DNA from: a candidate division FCPU426 bacterium
GTDB taxonomy: Bacteria; Oederibacteriota; Muellerivitia; Muellerivitales; Muellerivitaceae
Reading direction: 5' to 3'
NCBI GenBank assembly: GCA_003136635.1
Contig: PLFD01000042.1
Location: 1 to 41,322, forward strand
DNA: 41,322 bases
The notes under the pieces are model-generated. The model ran no database searches. It saw only the letters and a list, made by a program, of their open reading frames with translations, and was not told the DNA's origin. Made by a program: the position numbers and the translations under genes. Shown here piece by piece: positions 6,471-15,149 of this stretch (positions within the stretch are counted from its first letter, which is position 1; each line of letters opens with the position of its first letter).

Positions 6471-8501
6471 ATGGCTCTCTTCGGCAGTAAAGACGACAAA
6501 AAAAAGGAACTTTTAGAATCAGGCCAAAAACTCGCCCAGCAAGGCGACAGCACCCGCGCGTTAAAAGAATTTCAAAGAGCCATCGATGTGGACCCTGAAT
6601 ATAAAGAAGCTTATTGGGCGATCGGTTTTCTTTATTCGGATTTGGGCGATTATGAACAGGCCGTCCAAACCTTTAAAAAAGTCATCAAGATTGACAAAAA
6701 CTCTCCTGAAGCCTGGAACAATTTGGGATTGACCCTCGCCCGCTGTGAAAGATACCGCGAAGCGGTTAAAACTTTTGAAGACGCCATCACCATCCACCCT
6801 AAAAACGCGACCTTTCACAATAACCTGGGAAACGTCTATTTCGCCGAGGGCAAATATGTCGAGGCCATGCAGGTTTTCCAAATTGCCATTCAGTTAGACC
6901 CGAGCTACGCCGATTCTTACCACCGTTTGGGCATCGATAAAGACGCGGTCGGTAATATGGAAGTAGCTTTGAAACGGCTGGAAGAAGCGGCAAAGACCGG
7001 CAAAAACAAAGCCAAGAACGCCTATGACATGGGAACCTTGTACGCCAAACAGGACTTGTTGGACAAAGCCATCAAAGCCTTCCAGGAAGCGATCAAGATT
7101 GATCCCCGTTTCGAGGCCGCTTACATGGCGCTGGGGTTTGCCTTTGAAAAAAACAGCGACTTAAGAAATGCACTGGATACTTTTTCCATGGTCGTGACCC
7201 TGAACCCCCAAAGCGCCAAAGTGCATAACACCATGGGGCTTATTTATGACAAACTTCGTCTTTATAAACAGGCCATCAACGAATACCGGACCGCCATTAA
7301 GCTGGAACCCAATTACGCTAACGCCCATTTTATTTTGGGTCAGGTTTACGAAAATAAAGGAATCACGGAAAAAGCCATAGCCGAATATGAAAAATTTATC
7401 CGTATTCATGAAACCGGCGCCATGGTGGACGAAGCGACCTCTCGGTTTGCCCGGCTTAAAAATATTCCCGTCGGAGAAGTCGAAGCTTTATTGAATATTA
7501 AAAAACAAGACGCCGCCGCCGCGAAAACCGCGGAAATTAAAGCGGAAGCCGACGCGGTGGCCGCGGCACAGCCATCCGTTCCTCACGCGGGGGCGGCGGC
7601 CGGCATCAAAATGACCGACCCCAAAGAATACTTAAGACAGGTACTGGCGAAAGCTAAAGCGGCGAAAGCTGGAGCGGCCGCTGCCGCAACCCCGGCACCC
7701 GCAGAAGCGGTTCAACCTACGACGTCAGCCGCGCCAGCAGCTCCTCCCGCGCCCAAAACCCCTGTGGCGCCTCCGCCCATCCCCCCTTTGCCCAAAGCTG
7801 TATCGGCGGCTCCGGTGGCTCCTGTCTCCATTCCTGTTCCCAAACCCATACCTCCTCCACTGATGCCCAGCATACCGGTTCCAATCGCACCAATTCCCCC
7901 CATCCAACCTGTTCCAAATGCTCCACCTGTTCCAACGGTAAAACCCGCTCCGGCGCAACCCCCAGTCCCCGATGTAACAAGCGCTCCAACTGAGGTAATG
8001 CCGCCCGAACCCCCTCCTGCGGAATCCTTGCCGATTCCGGAAGAAGAAGTTTCTCAACCTCCTGTGGTTGAATCCGTTCCATTCGTGGAAGAAGAAGCCG
8101 CCATACCCGCTTTTAGTCTCGATGCCCCTTTGCCCGCCTCCGCGTTAGATGGCTACGTTTTGGATGAAGATGAGGTTTTTAACGCAATTACCCAATACGA
8201 CACGAACAGCATCGAAGCGGAAAGTGAAATTTTGGAAGCTATGGAAGTTTTAAGCGGACCTGTGATGCCAGCCGCGCCGTCAAACGAAACACCCGCTCCT
8301 ATTGCCGTTCAAGAGACTGTCATACCCCCAGAACCCCAGAAAGTTATCCCAAAGCCGCCTCCCCCTGTCCCAACAGCTCCGGAACCAGCTCCAGCGGCGC
8401 CCGCGCCAGTTCAACCAGCTCCGGCTCCTCCAGAAGCCGCTACCCCGGCCCCCAAATCGTCCAAATCCAAAAATACGATCAAACACGGCTTCGATTTTTA
8501 A
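6471..8501 (+). CDS. TPR protein with long proline/alanine-rich low-complexity tail
   Basis: The 676-residue product has no signal peptide. Residues about 14-330 form eight or nine consecutive tetratricopeptide repeats with the usual A8/G/Y and P32 pattern (for example AWNNLGLTLARCERYREAV). After a short linker it becomes an Ala/Pro/Val-rich region (about 345-640) with many PxxP stretches and an acidic island (EEEVSQPP, DEDEVFNAI). It ends in a basic KSSKSKNTIKHGFDF tail. TPRs usually scaffold protein complexes and the proline-rich part is probably disordered. The ATG lacks a clear Shine-Dalgarno sequence and follows ffh by 92 bases. The partner is unknown. The repetitive GC-rich tail creates long spurious glycine-rich frames on the other strand. 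Confidence 0.8.
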   Translation: MALFGSKDDKKKELLESGQKLAQQGDSTRALKEFQRAIDVDPEYKEAYWAIGFLYSDLGDYEQAVQTFKKVIKIDKNSPEAWNNLGLTLARCERYREAVKTFEDAITIHPKNATFHNNLGNVYFAEGKYVEAMQVFQIAIQLDPSYADSYHRLGIDKDAVGNMEVALKRLEEAAKTGKNKAKNAYDMGTLYAKQDLLDKAIKAFQEAIKIDPRFEAAYMALGFAFEKNSDLRNALDTFSMVVTLNPQSAKVHNTMGLIYDKLRLYKQAINEYRTAIKLEPNYANAHFILGQVYENKGITEKAIAEYEKFIRIHETGAMVDEATSRFARLKNIPVGEVEALLNIKKQDAAAAKTAEIKAEADAVAAAQPSVPHAGAAAGIKMTDPKEYLRQVLAKAKAAKAGAAAAATPAPAEAVQPTTSAAPAAPPAPKTPVAPPPIPPLPKAVSAAPVAPVSIPVPKPIPPPLMPSIPVPIAPIPPIQPVPNAPPVPTVKPAPAQPPVPDVTSAPTEVMPPEPPPAESLPIPEEEVSQPPVVESVPFVEEEAAIPAFSLDAPLPASALDGYVLDEDEVFNAITQYDTNSIEAESEILEAMEVLSGPVMPAAPSNETPAPIAVQETVIPPEPQKVIPKPPPPVPTAPEPAPAAPAPVQPAPAPPEAATPAPKSSKSKNTIKHGFDF

Positions 8502-8624
8502 CCCTCCCTTGAATCTTTGCCGGGTGAAGATTGACCTTCATTAAAGAATTTCTATTTTTGTATTGTTTCTTTCAAAGACCTTCCTAAAATTTAACCGTTG
8601 AATGATTCACTCAAGGAGATTCCC

Positions 8625-9080
8625 ATGCCCGATGTCAGTTATTTATCCAATTACGCCCCCTTTAAAACTTTTGACGGAAACGACCTCAGCGCCCTCGGCT
8701 CGACGGGTGAAGAAAAGTCTTATCAAAAAGATGAATTGATTTTTGACGAAGACTCCAAAGGCGACAGCATGTACGTGATTAAAACCGGCGCCGTTAAAAT
8801 TCAGAAGAAGGTCAAAAATCAGGAAAACACCATCGCGGTTTTAAACCCCGGAGAATTTTTTGGCGAGATGGCTTTGCTGGACGGCCAACCCCGTTCCGCC
8901 GCAGTTCGGGCCACCACCGACACAACCGTTCTGATGGTTTCGTTAGAAGGGTATCAGACACTCCGCAAGGACAGCCCGCACACGGCTTTAAAATTGATGG
9001 ATATTATTATCAAGGTTTTGTCCAACCGTCTGCGGCAAGCCAACAAGAATTTGGAAGTCATTAGTTTCTGGATTGAATAG
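8625..9080 (+). CDS. Cyclic-nucleotide-binding domain protein without DNA-binding domain
   Basis: The 151-residue protein is almost entirely one cNMP-binding fold. It shows the beta-roll pattern DELIFDEDSKGDSMYVIKTG and the phosphate-binding cassette GEFFGEMALLDGQPRSA (about 84-100), with the conserved Glu and Arg that bind the cyclic phosphate and ribose in CAP/PKA domains. The C-terminal helix (ALKLMDIIIKVLSNRLRQANKNL) is not followed by a helix-turn-helix, so it is not a Crp/Fnr transcription factor. It probably senses a cyclic nucleotide and acts by protein contacts, perhaps with the TPR protein upstream. ATG 8625 is preferred over an in-frame TTG 27 bases earlier because AAGGAG lies seven bases before it. 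Confidence 0.85.
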   Translation: MPDVSYLSNYAPFKTFDGNDLSALGSTGEEKSYQKDELIFDEDSKGDSMYVIKTGAVKIQKKVKNQENTIAVLNPGEFFGEMALLDGQPRSAAVRATTDTTVLMVSLEGYQTLRKDSPHTALKLMDIIIKVLSNRLRQANKNLEVISFWIE

Positions 9081-9096
9081 ATACTCCAGAGTCTAG

Positions 9097-9240
9097 TTAA
9101 AGATTTTTCAACTTTAAAAAATCCTTCAAACCTTCCCATTCCAATACGCTCTTTACAGAAGAATCCGTATTTTTCACGCAAAACAAAGCTTCTTTCAACT
9201 TACAAATTTTGTCCGGGTAAATTCCAGTGATCAGAATGAC
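9097..9240 (-). pseudogene. Possible 3' remnant of a STAS-domain gene
   Basis: On the minus strand a frame ends with a segment (SSVKSVLEWEGLKDFLKL) that resembles the last helix of STAS anti-sigma-antagonist domains ('...VrkvLeltGLdklF'). It is preceded by a strand-like EALFCVKN. The rest of a STAS domain is not present and the frame runs into the gene starting at 9326. There is no start signal. This could be a decayed gene end or chance similarity. Confidence 0.2.
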
Positions 9241-9325
9241 AAATGAGACATTGAAGGTGAGTTTTTCAAAGGTTACAATTGCTTTACATTGATGAGCTAT
9301 TATTTTTAAAAAGCAAAGGTTCTTA

Positions 9326-10642
9326 ATGAAAAAAAATATTATATTTTCAGCCTTATTAATCATTTCCTGCGGCTTTTTATCATCCTCAAAGGCTTTCGCT
9401 TATTCTTCCGCCGACTATTACAAAGCCGGACTCCAGCTCTATACAGCTAAAAATTACAGTCAGGCGGTTCGTTATTTCGGCGCCGCCATACAATTGGATC
9501 CCAACAACACCGCCGCTTTACAGGCACGAGGCAATTGTAATTATGTCCTCGGAAACTATCCCGATGCCTTATCGGATTACCAAAAAGTTCAAGCCATATC
9601 ACCTTCCGACGGCTTGGCCCAATTCATTTCTAAAATTCAGGCTAAAATCAATTCAACCTCCGCCGCCCCGGCACCAGAACCAAGCACTCCAAACCCTTAT
9701 TTCACTCAAGGGGTTAGTTATTTTCAACAAAGGCAATACGCGCAAGCTATCCCCTACTTTCAACAAGCCACGCATCAAGACCCAGGTAATTACAAACCCT
9801 ACTATTACTTAGGTTTCTCTCAAATGATGATGCGCGACTCTAAAGACGCGGCGGTGGCTTTGGGCATCTGCAATTTAAGACACCCCGATCCTTCTATTGA
9901 AGCCTATGACAACAAATTAAAAGCAAGTCTTTCAAGCGATGATGTTCAATGGGTGAACGATCAAATAGCCATGGCCGCGAACCAAACCAGTTACGGAAAC
10001 TCTCCTCAATACGCGGACCCCAATACGTTTGGCATTCGTTTGGAACCAACTCTTCAGACTTTCAGTATCCCCTTGCTTAATACTTTCGAACAAGAGGATC
10101 AAACTGATGCTCAAAATGCCAATACCAGTTTTACTGCCTCTGTTCCCACTGGCGGTCTTGAGTTAACTCTTGAACCGACATTCAGAATCACTTCAAACAT
10201 CGAGGTCGGCTTTCCCATTTCTTATGATTCCGTTGGAACCTATTCAGATACCGAAGGTGTTACGTTTAGTTTTACGGATATTTCCTTTGGTTTAGACGGA
10301 AGATATTTCATTTTCACAGGTGATATCCAACCTTTCATCGGAGCGGGAATCGCTTATCACATGTCTTCAGAATCCACACCCAACGCCAGCGGTTCTAGCG
10401 GTTCCGGTGGGTCGAGCAATTCCGCGTCCATATCAGGAATTGGAGAGCAAGTTCAGCTAGGCGCGGATTGGCATCTTGATAAGATGTTTGCCCTTTCACT
10501 TTATGGCGGGTTTTCTTTTGCCAATCTGGGCCAAAACTGGACAGCCAATGGTCAATCCAGTTCTTCAACCACCAACAACGCTTTAAATTACGATTTAAGC
10601 GGTCCCTTTGTGGGCTTGCAAATAGGCGTTTTTTTCCACTAA
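9326..10642 (+). CDS. Exported TPR protein fused to an outer-membrane beta-barrel-like domain
   Basis: The 438-residue protein has a signal peptide (about residues 1-25, MKKNIIFSALLIISCGFLSS). TPR units follow at about 28-100 (AGLQLYTAKNYSQAVRYFGAAI) and again at about 125-190, separated by a Ser/Pro linker. From about residue 230 the sequence turns into alternating strands typical of an 8-10-stranded OmpA/OMP_b-brl-like barrel (LELTLEPTFRITSNIEVGFPIS, shown in part), with a Gly/Ser-rich loop at about 352-370, and ends in GLQIGVFFH. A TPR-barrel fusion suggests an outer-membrane anchor with a periplasmic protein-binding domain. The ATG lies after AAAGG. The specific role is unknown. Confidence 0.78.
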   Translation: MKKNIIFSALLIISCGFLSSSKAFAYSSADYYKAGLQLYTAKNYSQAVRYFGAAIQLDPNNTAALQARGNCNYVLGNYPDALSDYQKVQAISPSDGLAQFISKIQAKINSTSAAPAPEPSTPNPYFTQGVSYFQQRQYAQAIPYFQQATHQDPGNYKPYYYLGFSQMMMRDSKDAAVALGICNLRHPDPSIEAYDNKLKASLSSDDVQWVNDQIAMAANQTSYGNSPQYADPNTFGIRLEPTLQTFSIPLLNTFEQEDQTDAQNANTSFTASVPTGGLELTLEPTFRITSNIEVGFPISYDSVGTYSDTEGVTFSFTDISFGLDGRYFIFTGDIQPFIGAGIAYHMSSESTPNASGSSGSGGSSNSASISGIGEQVQLGADWHLDKMFALSLYGGFSFANLGQNWTANGQSSSSTTNNALNYDLSGPFVGLQIGVFFH

Positions 10643-10657
10643 TTCAATAAAGTCCTG

Positions 10658-10692
10658 AAAATAAAAAAGCCTCGAATGGGGATTCGAGGCTT
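10658..10692 (-). terminator. Intrinsic terminator of the 10744-11019 gene
   Basis: The stem AAGCCTCGAAT / ATTCGAGGCTT (10667-10677 with 10682-10692, four-base loop) is followed by a T-rich tract when read on the minus strand. It may also slow transcription arriving from the plus strand. Confidence 0.85.
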
Positions 10693-10743
10693 CAAAGAGG
10701 GGGGGACCCCTCAGTGCCCAGCCGTGAGGCCGGAACACAAAAA

Positions 10744-11019
10744 TCAGTTGTTTTGGTTCTGCTTGTTGGCTAATTCCTCAGCGTGTTGTTTACGGCGTGT
10801 TTCGCGATCCTCATCCGACTTCAAGGCTCCCATAATATTGCCAATACGGGCCTGAATGCTTTTCAAAGCCTTCTCTTTACCGCCTCCCAAATCGGCGACG
10901 ATAACCTCGCCAAACGGAGCCACCTGAGTCTTCGCGTAAAATTTGCCATGCTTCTCATAAATCTCAACTTCAAAATCTTTTTCGTGAATGTTTACTTTAA
11001 CTTTTTCGTTCGCTGGCAT
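10744..11019 (-). CDS. Small charged cytoplasmic protein of unknown function
   Basis: I do not recognise this 91-residue protein. It is highly charged. The first half has strand-like segments (VKVNIHEKDFEVEIYEKHGKF), and the second half is helical (a GGGKEKALKSIQARIGNIMG segment, then an RETRRKQHAEELANKQNQNN tail). No signal peptide or membrane segment is present. ATG 11019 is preferred to a GTG six bases earlier because AAAGG lies eight bases upstream of it. It has its own terminator. Its function is unknown; the basic and acidic helical tail could mediate binding to a macromolecule. Confidence 0.7.
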   Translation of the reverse strand: MPANEKVKVNIHEKDFEVEIYEKHGKFYAKTQVAPFGEVIVADLGGGKEKALKSIQARIGNIMGALKSDEDRETRRKQHAEELANKQNQNN

Positions 11020-11213
11020 GGTCACACCTTTAATGAAGTTGTGCTGTTGGGGTCGGTATATTAACTGCCAGATTAGCCTTTTTCAAGAAAAACCCCGGTC
11101 CGCCCCAGTGGTTTTACGGCCTCACAGTACCATATTCGCTTGATTCTTGCCAAAGACCTTGAATAATATCCACGAAAACAAGCCAAATTACACGGTTTCA
11201 ATTCGGATAAATT

Positions 11214-12749
11214 ATGCTCGCTAACATTAGAAGCGCCGCTCTTTTAGGCATTGACGCTTACTCGGTCGAATGCGAAGTCGATATCTGCCCCGGCCTGCCC
11301 ACTTTTCAAACCGTAGGACTTCCCGACGCCGCTGTCAAGGAGTCCAAAGACCGGGTTAAAAGCGCTATTACCAATTCCCAATTTACCTTTCCTATCCAGC
11401 GCATTACGGTCAATTTAGCCCCGGCGGATACTAAAAAAGAAGGCCCTTCGTTTGACCTGCCCATGGCCGTCGGCATTCTGGTAGCTTCGGGCAAATTACC
11501 CGCCAAAGCGGTAGAAGGCTTCTGGATGGTCGGCGAATTAGCCCTGGACGGCAAAATTCGGCCTATTCGAGGCGCCTTATCGATTGCTCTCGCTGCGCGT
11601 GATCATCAGGTGACCGGTCTCTTGGTACCGGCGGAGAATGCCAAAGAAGCGGCCGTAGTGCAAGAAGTGCCCGTCTATGCGGTAAAAAACCTTAGAGAAA
11701 CATACGAGTTTTTGACCGGGACCAAAACACTTCATCGCATGGTCGTGAATATTGAAGAAGAATTTAAACAACACTCGACCTACAAAGTTGATTTCGCGGA
11801 CGTCAAAGGACAGGAAAACGCCAAAAGGGCTTTAGAAATCGGCGCGGCGGGAGGCCATAACATTCTTTTGGTCGGCCCACCCGGTTCAGGAAAATCCATG
11901 CTGACCAAACGATTGCCCACTATTTTGCCGCCGCTTTCTTTAGAAGAAGCCATTCAAACCACCAAAATTCATTCGATCGCCGGTCTTCTGGCCCGAAGAA
12001 GGGCGCTCATGGGCACCCGCCCCTTTCGATCACCCCATCATACCGTTTCAGACGCCGGTCTCATTGGCGGCGGCACTATTCCCAAACCGGGTGAAGTCAG
12101 CCTTTCGCATAACGGCGTTTTATTTTTGGACGAGTTTCCGGAATTTAATAAAAATGTTTTGGAAGTTCTTAGGCAGCCTTTGGAAGACGGCATGGTGACT
12201 ATTTCACGGGTTCAATCCACCCTTACCTTTCCCGCTCAATTCATGCTGGCGGCCGCCATGAACCCCTGCCCTTGCGGTTATTACACGGACCCATCCCGGG
12301 AATGCACCTGCTCACCCAATCAAATTCAAAAGTATCTGGGCAAAATCTCTGGTCCTCTTCTGGACCGTATCGACCTTCATATCGAAGTGCCTTCACTCAA
12401 GTGGAAAGAAATTTCAGACACCGAACTAGCCGAACCCTCCAGCGCTATTCGGGAACGGATCAGCCACGCCAGAGCCATTCAACAAAAGCGCTTTGCCGAT
12501 GACGGCATTCATTGCAACGCCCATATGAACACCGCCCAATTAAGAAAATACTGCCAATTGGACGAACCTTCCCAGACCCTGCTGAAAACAGCCATGGAAA
12601 AATTCGGCCTTTCAGCCAGGGCCTACGACCGTATCCTCAAAGTATCACGCACTATCGCCGACCTGGATGGGGAGACACCCCTCAAACCCTCTTACATCGC
12701 CGAGGCCATCCAATACCGAAACATGGATCGAAGCGTCTGGCGGAGTTGA
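11214..12749 (+). CDS. comM: ComM/YifB-family AAA+ Mg-chelatase-like protein
   Basis: This 511-residue protein has the ComM architecture. A Lon-protease-like ChlI domain (1-180) is followed by an AAA+ domain with P-loop GPPGSGKS (221-228), SPHHTVSDAGLIGGG, and Walker B VLFLDEFPEF (302-311). A four-cysteine insert CPCGYY...CTC (352-366) and the C-terminal chelatase-like domain complete it. ComM is a hexameric helicase promoting branch migration during natural transformation. It is widespread also in bacteria not known to be competent, so competence is not implied here. The length equals the usual 500-510. No com or dprA genes are nearby, and the next gene is a glycosyltransferase. Confidence 0.96.
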   Translation: MLANIRSAALLGIDAYSVECEVDICPGLPTFQTVGLPDAAVKESKDRVKSAITNSQFTFPIQRITVNLAPADTKKEGPSFDLPMAVGILVASGKLPAKAVEGFWMVGELALDGKIRPIRGALSIALAARDHQVTGLLVPAENAKEAAVVQEVPVYAVKNLRETYEFLTGTKTLHRMVVNIEEEFKQHSTYKVDFADVKGQENAKRALEIGAAGGHNILLVGPPGSGKSMLTKRLPTILPPLSLEEAIQTTKIHSIAGLLARRRALMGTRPFRSPHHTVSDAGLIGGGTIPKPGEVSLSHNGVLFLDEFPEFNKNVLEVLRQPLEDGMVTISRVQSTLTFPAQFMLAAAMNPCPCGYYTDPSRECTCSPNQIQKYLGKISGPLLDRIDLHIEVPSLKWKEISDTELAEPSSAIRERISHARAIQQKRFADDGIHCNAHMNTAQLRKYCQLDEPSQTLLKTAMEKFGLSARAYDRILKVSRTIADLDGETPLKPSYIAEAIQYRNMDRSVWRS

Positions 12750-12811
12750 AAGAATTTAACCTGAAAGTTACTGCACTTTCATAAAGGTTAGACCACTGAC
12801 GGTTATGTTGG

Positions 12812-12839
12812 TTCTCCAAAAGAAAAAACTTTTGGAGGA
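12812..12839 (+). promoter_or_regulatory. Hairpin that sequesters the ribosome binding site of the glycosyltransferase
   Basis: CTCCAAAAG (12814-12822) and CTTTTGGAG (12829-12837) form a perfect 9-bp stem around an A6 loop, extendable by a G-U and an A-U pair. The 3' arm contains the GGAGG used by the gene starting at 12845. No T-run follows, so it is not a terminator. It is the expected design for translational control or a temperature-sensitive fold. A 27-residue open frame (12805-12888, ATG start) runs through the hairpin and overlaps the gene start in another phase; translating it would melt the stem. Confidence 0.6.
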
Positions 12840-12844
12840 AGCAT

Positions 12845-14053
12845 CTGCGTATCGCCTATTTTACCGAAAGTCTTCCGCCTCTCACTGACGGCGTAGCCCG
12901 CACTTTTACCCGCTTGGCGGAAACGCTTAATCAAAGAAAAATCGACTTTCGAATTATCTCTCCCTTTCTTCCCACTGAAGAAGAACCCTGGCGAGGCAGG
13001 GTCACTCAAGTGCCTTCGGTCCCCTTTTTACTTTACCGCTACTATCGAATAGGGTTGCCGCCGATCTGCCAGCTCGAAAAAGCTTTGGATGAATTTAAAC
13101 CCGATCTAATTCAAGTTTCGGCTCCTACTCCTATTTCGTTTTATGGTCAAAACTACGCCTTCCGCCACAATTTGCCTTCTGTCGTGGGTTATCACACTCA
13201 TTTTGTGGATTACTTTCCCTATTACGGTTTGGGTTGGGCCGTCAACGCGGGCTGGAGTTATATGAAATGGTTTCACAACCAAAGCCACGCCACGTTTGCC
13301 CCCACACCGGGAGCGGTCTCCACGCTGATTTCTAAAGGTTTTAATGGGGTTCAACTTTGGTCGCGGGGTATAGACCGCCATAAATTCTCACCTTCGTACC
13401 GAGACAATAACTGGCGCCTAATTCACGGTCTAAGAAAAATTCCCTTGTTTCTTTTTGTGGGGCGTTTAGTAGCTGAAAAAAATCTCAGCGAACTGGTGGA
13501 GGCGGCAAAAATACTTCGACAGAAAGGCTATCAATTTAAATTGGGCTTTGCGGGTGAAGGCCCTTATTTCAAAACATTAAAAGAAAAATTCCCTAACGAC
13601 TTATTCTTCGGTTTCATCAAAGGCGATGAGCTGTCTAAGGTTTACGCTTCTTCCGATCTTTTTGTTTTCCCTTCCACTACCGAAACCTTTGGAAATGTGG
13701 TTTTAGAGGCGTTTGCCTCCGGCTTACCTGTGGTGGGGGCCAAAAAGGGCGGCTCCGCGGATTTAATTCAACATCAAAAAAACGGCCTTTTAGCCGCGCC
13801 TTTTGACGGAGTTGATCTGGCCCGTCAAATCGAATGGATATTGAACAATCCTCAAAAAACAAAAAGTCTTCGCCAAAAGGCTCTGGAAACCGCCGAGCAT
13901 TACAACTGGTCGTCCATCAATGGTCGGCTTATTGCCAATTATAAAAATCTCATAGAAAATCACCCTGTCGAAAAAATTGAATTAGTCTTACCAACCCCAC
14001 ACTCTAAAAAACAACGGAAGTCTCCTATCATTCAAGCTCACAAGTTAGGCTAA
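12845..14053 (+). CDS. Family 4 (GT-B) glycosyltransferase, SQD2/mannosyltransferase-like; apparent CTG start
   Basis: The protein of about 402 residues has the GT-B glycosyltransferase architecture. The N-terminus LRIAYFTESLPPLTDGVARTF is typical of enzymes such as SQD2 and GDP-mannose-dependent alpha-mannosyltransferases. The mid-region YHTHFVDYFPYYG and RWFHN-like segment MKWFHNQSHATFAPT match that subgroup too. The C-domain carries the nucleotide-sugar EX7E signature (ETFGNVVLE) after VFPST. It likely adds hexose or sulfosugar to a lipid acceptor at the membrane. No ATG, GTG or TTG lies between the upstream stop at 12797 and residue 24 (TTG 12914). CTG 12845 sits six bases after GGAGG and gives the full family N-terminus, so CTG is the likely start. 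Confidence 0.87.
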   Translation: MRIAYFTESLPPLTDGVARTFTRLAETLNQRKIDFRIISPFLPTEEEPWRGRVTQVPSVPFLLYRYYRIGLPPICQLEKALDEFKPDLIQVSAPTPISFYGQNYAFRHNLPSVVGYHTHFVDYFPYYGLGWAVNAGWSYMKWFHNQSHATFAPTPGAVSTLISKGFNGVQLWSRGIDRHKFSPSYRDNNWRLIHGLRKIPLFLFVGRLVAEKNLSELVEAAKILRQKGYQFKLGFAGEGPYFKTLKEKFPNDLFFGFIKGDELSKVYASSDLFVFPSTTETFGNVVLEAFASGLPVVGAKKGGSADLIQHQKNGLLAAPFDGVDLARQIEWILNNPQKTKSLRQKALETAEHYNWSSINGRLIANYKNLIENHPVEKIELVLPTPHSKKQRKSPIIQAHKLG

Positions 14054-14059
14054 TATTTG

Positions 14060-14086
14060 CCCGGTTTATTTCCCACCGGGACTTTT
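14060..14086 (+). terminator. Probable terminator of the glycosyltransferase gene
   Basis: The stem CCCGGT (14060-14065) / ACCGGG (14075-14080) is followed by ACTTTTCC. The T-run is short, so efficiency is uncertain. Confidence 0.45.
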
Positions 14087-14105
14087 CCAGCTTAAAATAG
14101 CGTCG

Positions 14106-14804
14106 ATGAAAAAAACGCTCATAATTTTAATTCTGCTCCTGGGTCTCCGAACAACCGCCTTGGCCGATAACTTCGAAATCCCCAATTTTAGTTTGATGTT
14201 TCATGGCGGCGGAGAAATGCCTAACGGCTTTATCCAGGCGAATGGCCCCGCTCCCGAGGCGGGAATTTGGATGGGTACAGGTCTATCCCAACGATGGGAC
14301 GGTTTTTTCGCGATAGATTATTTCACGATGCCCAATTTGCCTCTCACTATTAACGGACCAGCCACCGTTATCCTACCCAGTTCCTCCACTGCTACTACCA
14401 TCGTTCAACCTACCGATGACGTTTCGCTTTCCATCAACACTCGATGGTATTTATTCAATGACAAATGGGATTACGCCCATCGGCGTTATAACACCTCCCC
14501 TTATCTTTTAACCGGAATGGGCATTGATCTTCTGGTCGATCCGCCCCCACCACCCCCACCTAACCCAAACTTACCTCTTCCCGCTCCCCAAGAATTTCCT
14601 CTTATCACTAACAACTTTGAAATTTTGTTTGCTATGAATTTTGGAGCGGGCATCGACTTTCCTTTGGGAAATGGGCACGAAGTATCTCTTTACACTGAAG
14701 CTTTGGATCATATGATTTTCTGGCAAGGTTTAACGCAGGTTTTTGACGGCCGGTTTGGAATACGATTCATGCTCGACACCGCCCATGTCGACCCTTTTCG
14801 ATAA
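14106..14804 (+). CDS. Exported beta-barrel-like protein with polyproline loop
   Basis: The 232-residue protein has a signal peptide (about 1-20, cut at ALA-DNF). The mature part has strand-like segments ending in RFGIRFMLD, consistent with an eight-stranded outer-membrane barrel such as those acylating or modifying lipid A, or a structural OmpW-type protein. A run of seven prolines followed by NPNLPLP (about 151-165) sits in what should be a surface loop; such runs stall ribosomes and usually need EF-P. No clear Shine-Dalgarno sequence precedes the ATG. The neighbour 3 bases downstream is convergent. I cannot assign a function; a lipid-A modification role is not supported by any catalytic motif I can see. 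Confidence 0.68.
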   Translation: MKKTLIILILLLGLRTTALADNFEIPNFSLMFHGGGEMPNGFIQANGPAPEAGIWMGTGLSQRWDGFFAIDYFTMPNLPLTINGPATVILPSSSTATTIVQPTDDVSLSINTRWYLFNDKWDYAHRRYNTSPYLLTGMGIDLLVDPPPPPPPNPNLPLPAPQEFPLITNNFEILFAMNFGAGIDFPLGNGHEVSLYTEALDHMIFWQGLTQVFDGRFGIRFMLDTAHVDPFR

Positions 14805-14807
14805 TTC

Positions 14808-15149
14808 TTATTTTTCGGGCCCGAGCGAGGGGTCGCTAAATCGAATCACCTGGCCCGACTTGGCTTTCACGATGGCGAACAAACCAAGCTCTCTGTGAAG
14901 ATGGAGGGAATCAGTAGGTTTTGGAAATAAAAAAATCAAAAAATCCCCAGTTTCAGGATTAGTTTCTATTTCCATATTCATTTTTTCAGGATGATATTTA
15001 TGTTGGACTGCCAAACGTTTCACTTCCGCAATAGCGCTCATCTCCTGCGGGCTTCCAGGAGATAAGGTTTTGTCTTGAGCAATAGGCGCCTTGGTTCCGC
15101 AACCAGCGGCGAGCAATAAAAAAATCCAGCATTTCAGGACATTTTCCAT
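14808..15149 (-). CDS. Small predicted lipoprotein
   Basis: This 113-residue protein has a short signal sequence ending in a lipobox, LLAAGC (Cys17). It would be lipidated and held in the inner or outer membrane. The mature domain (about 35-105) contains MNMEIETNPETGDFLIFLF and LGLFAIVKAKSGQVIRFSDP, reminiscent of a small PepSY/NTF2-like alpha+beta fold, but I do not recognise the family. Start supported by GGAGG nine bases upstream. It ends three bases from the convergent barrel gene, leaving no room for separate terminators. Confidence 0.7.
   Translation of the reverse strand: MENVLKCWIFLLLAAGCGTKAPIAQDKTLSPGSPQEMSAIAEVKRLAVQHKYHPEKMNMEIETNPETGDFLIFLFPKPTDSLHLHRELGLFAIVKAKSGQVIRFSDPSLGPEK

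Noticed and set aside
7712..8486. Long glycine- or arginine-rich frames on the minus strand
   Set aside because: They mirror the proline/alanine-rich coding tail of the TPR protein and have no start signals.
12762..12781. Hairpin TGAAAGT/ACTTTCA after comM as a terminator
   Set aside because: No T-run follows; may only be a weak stem.
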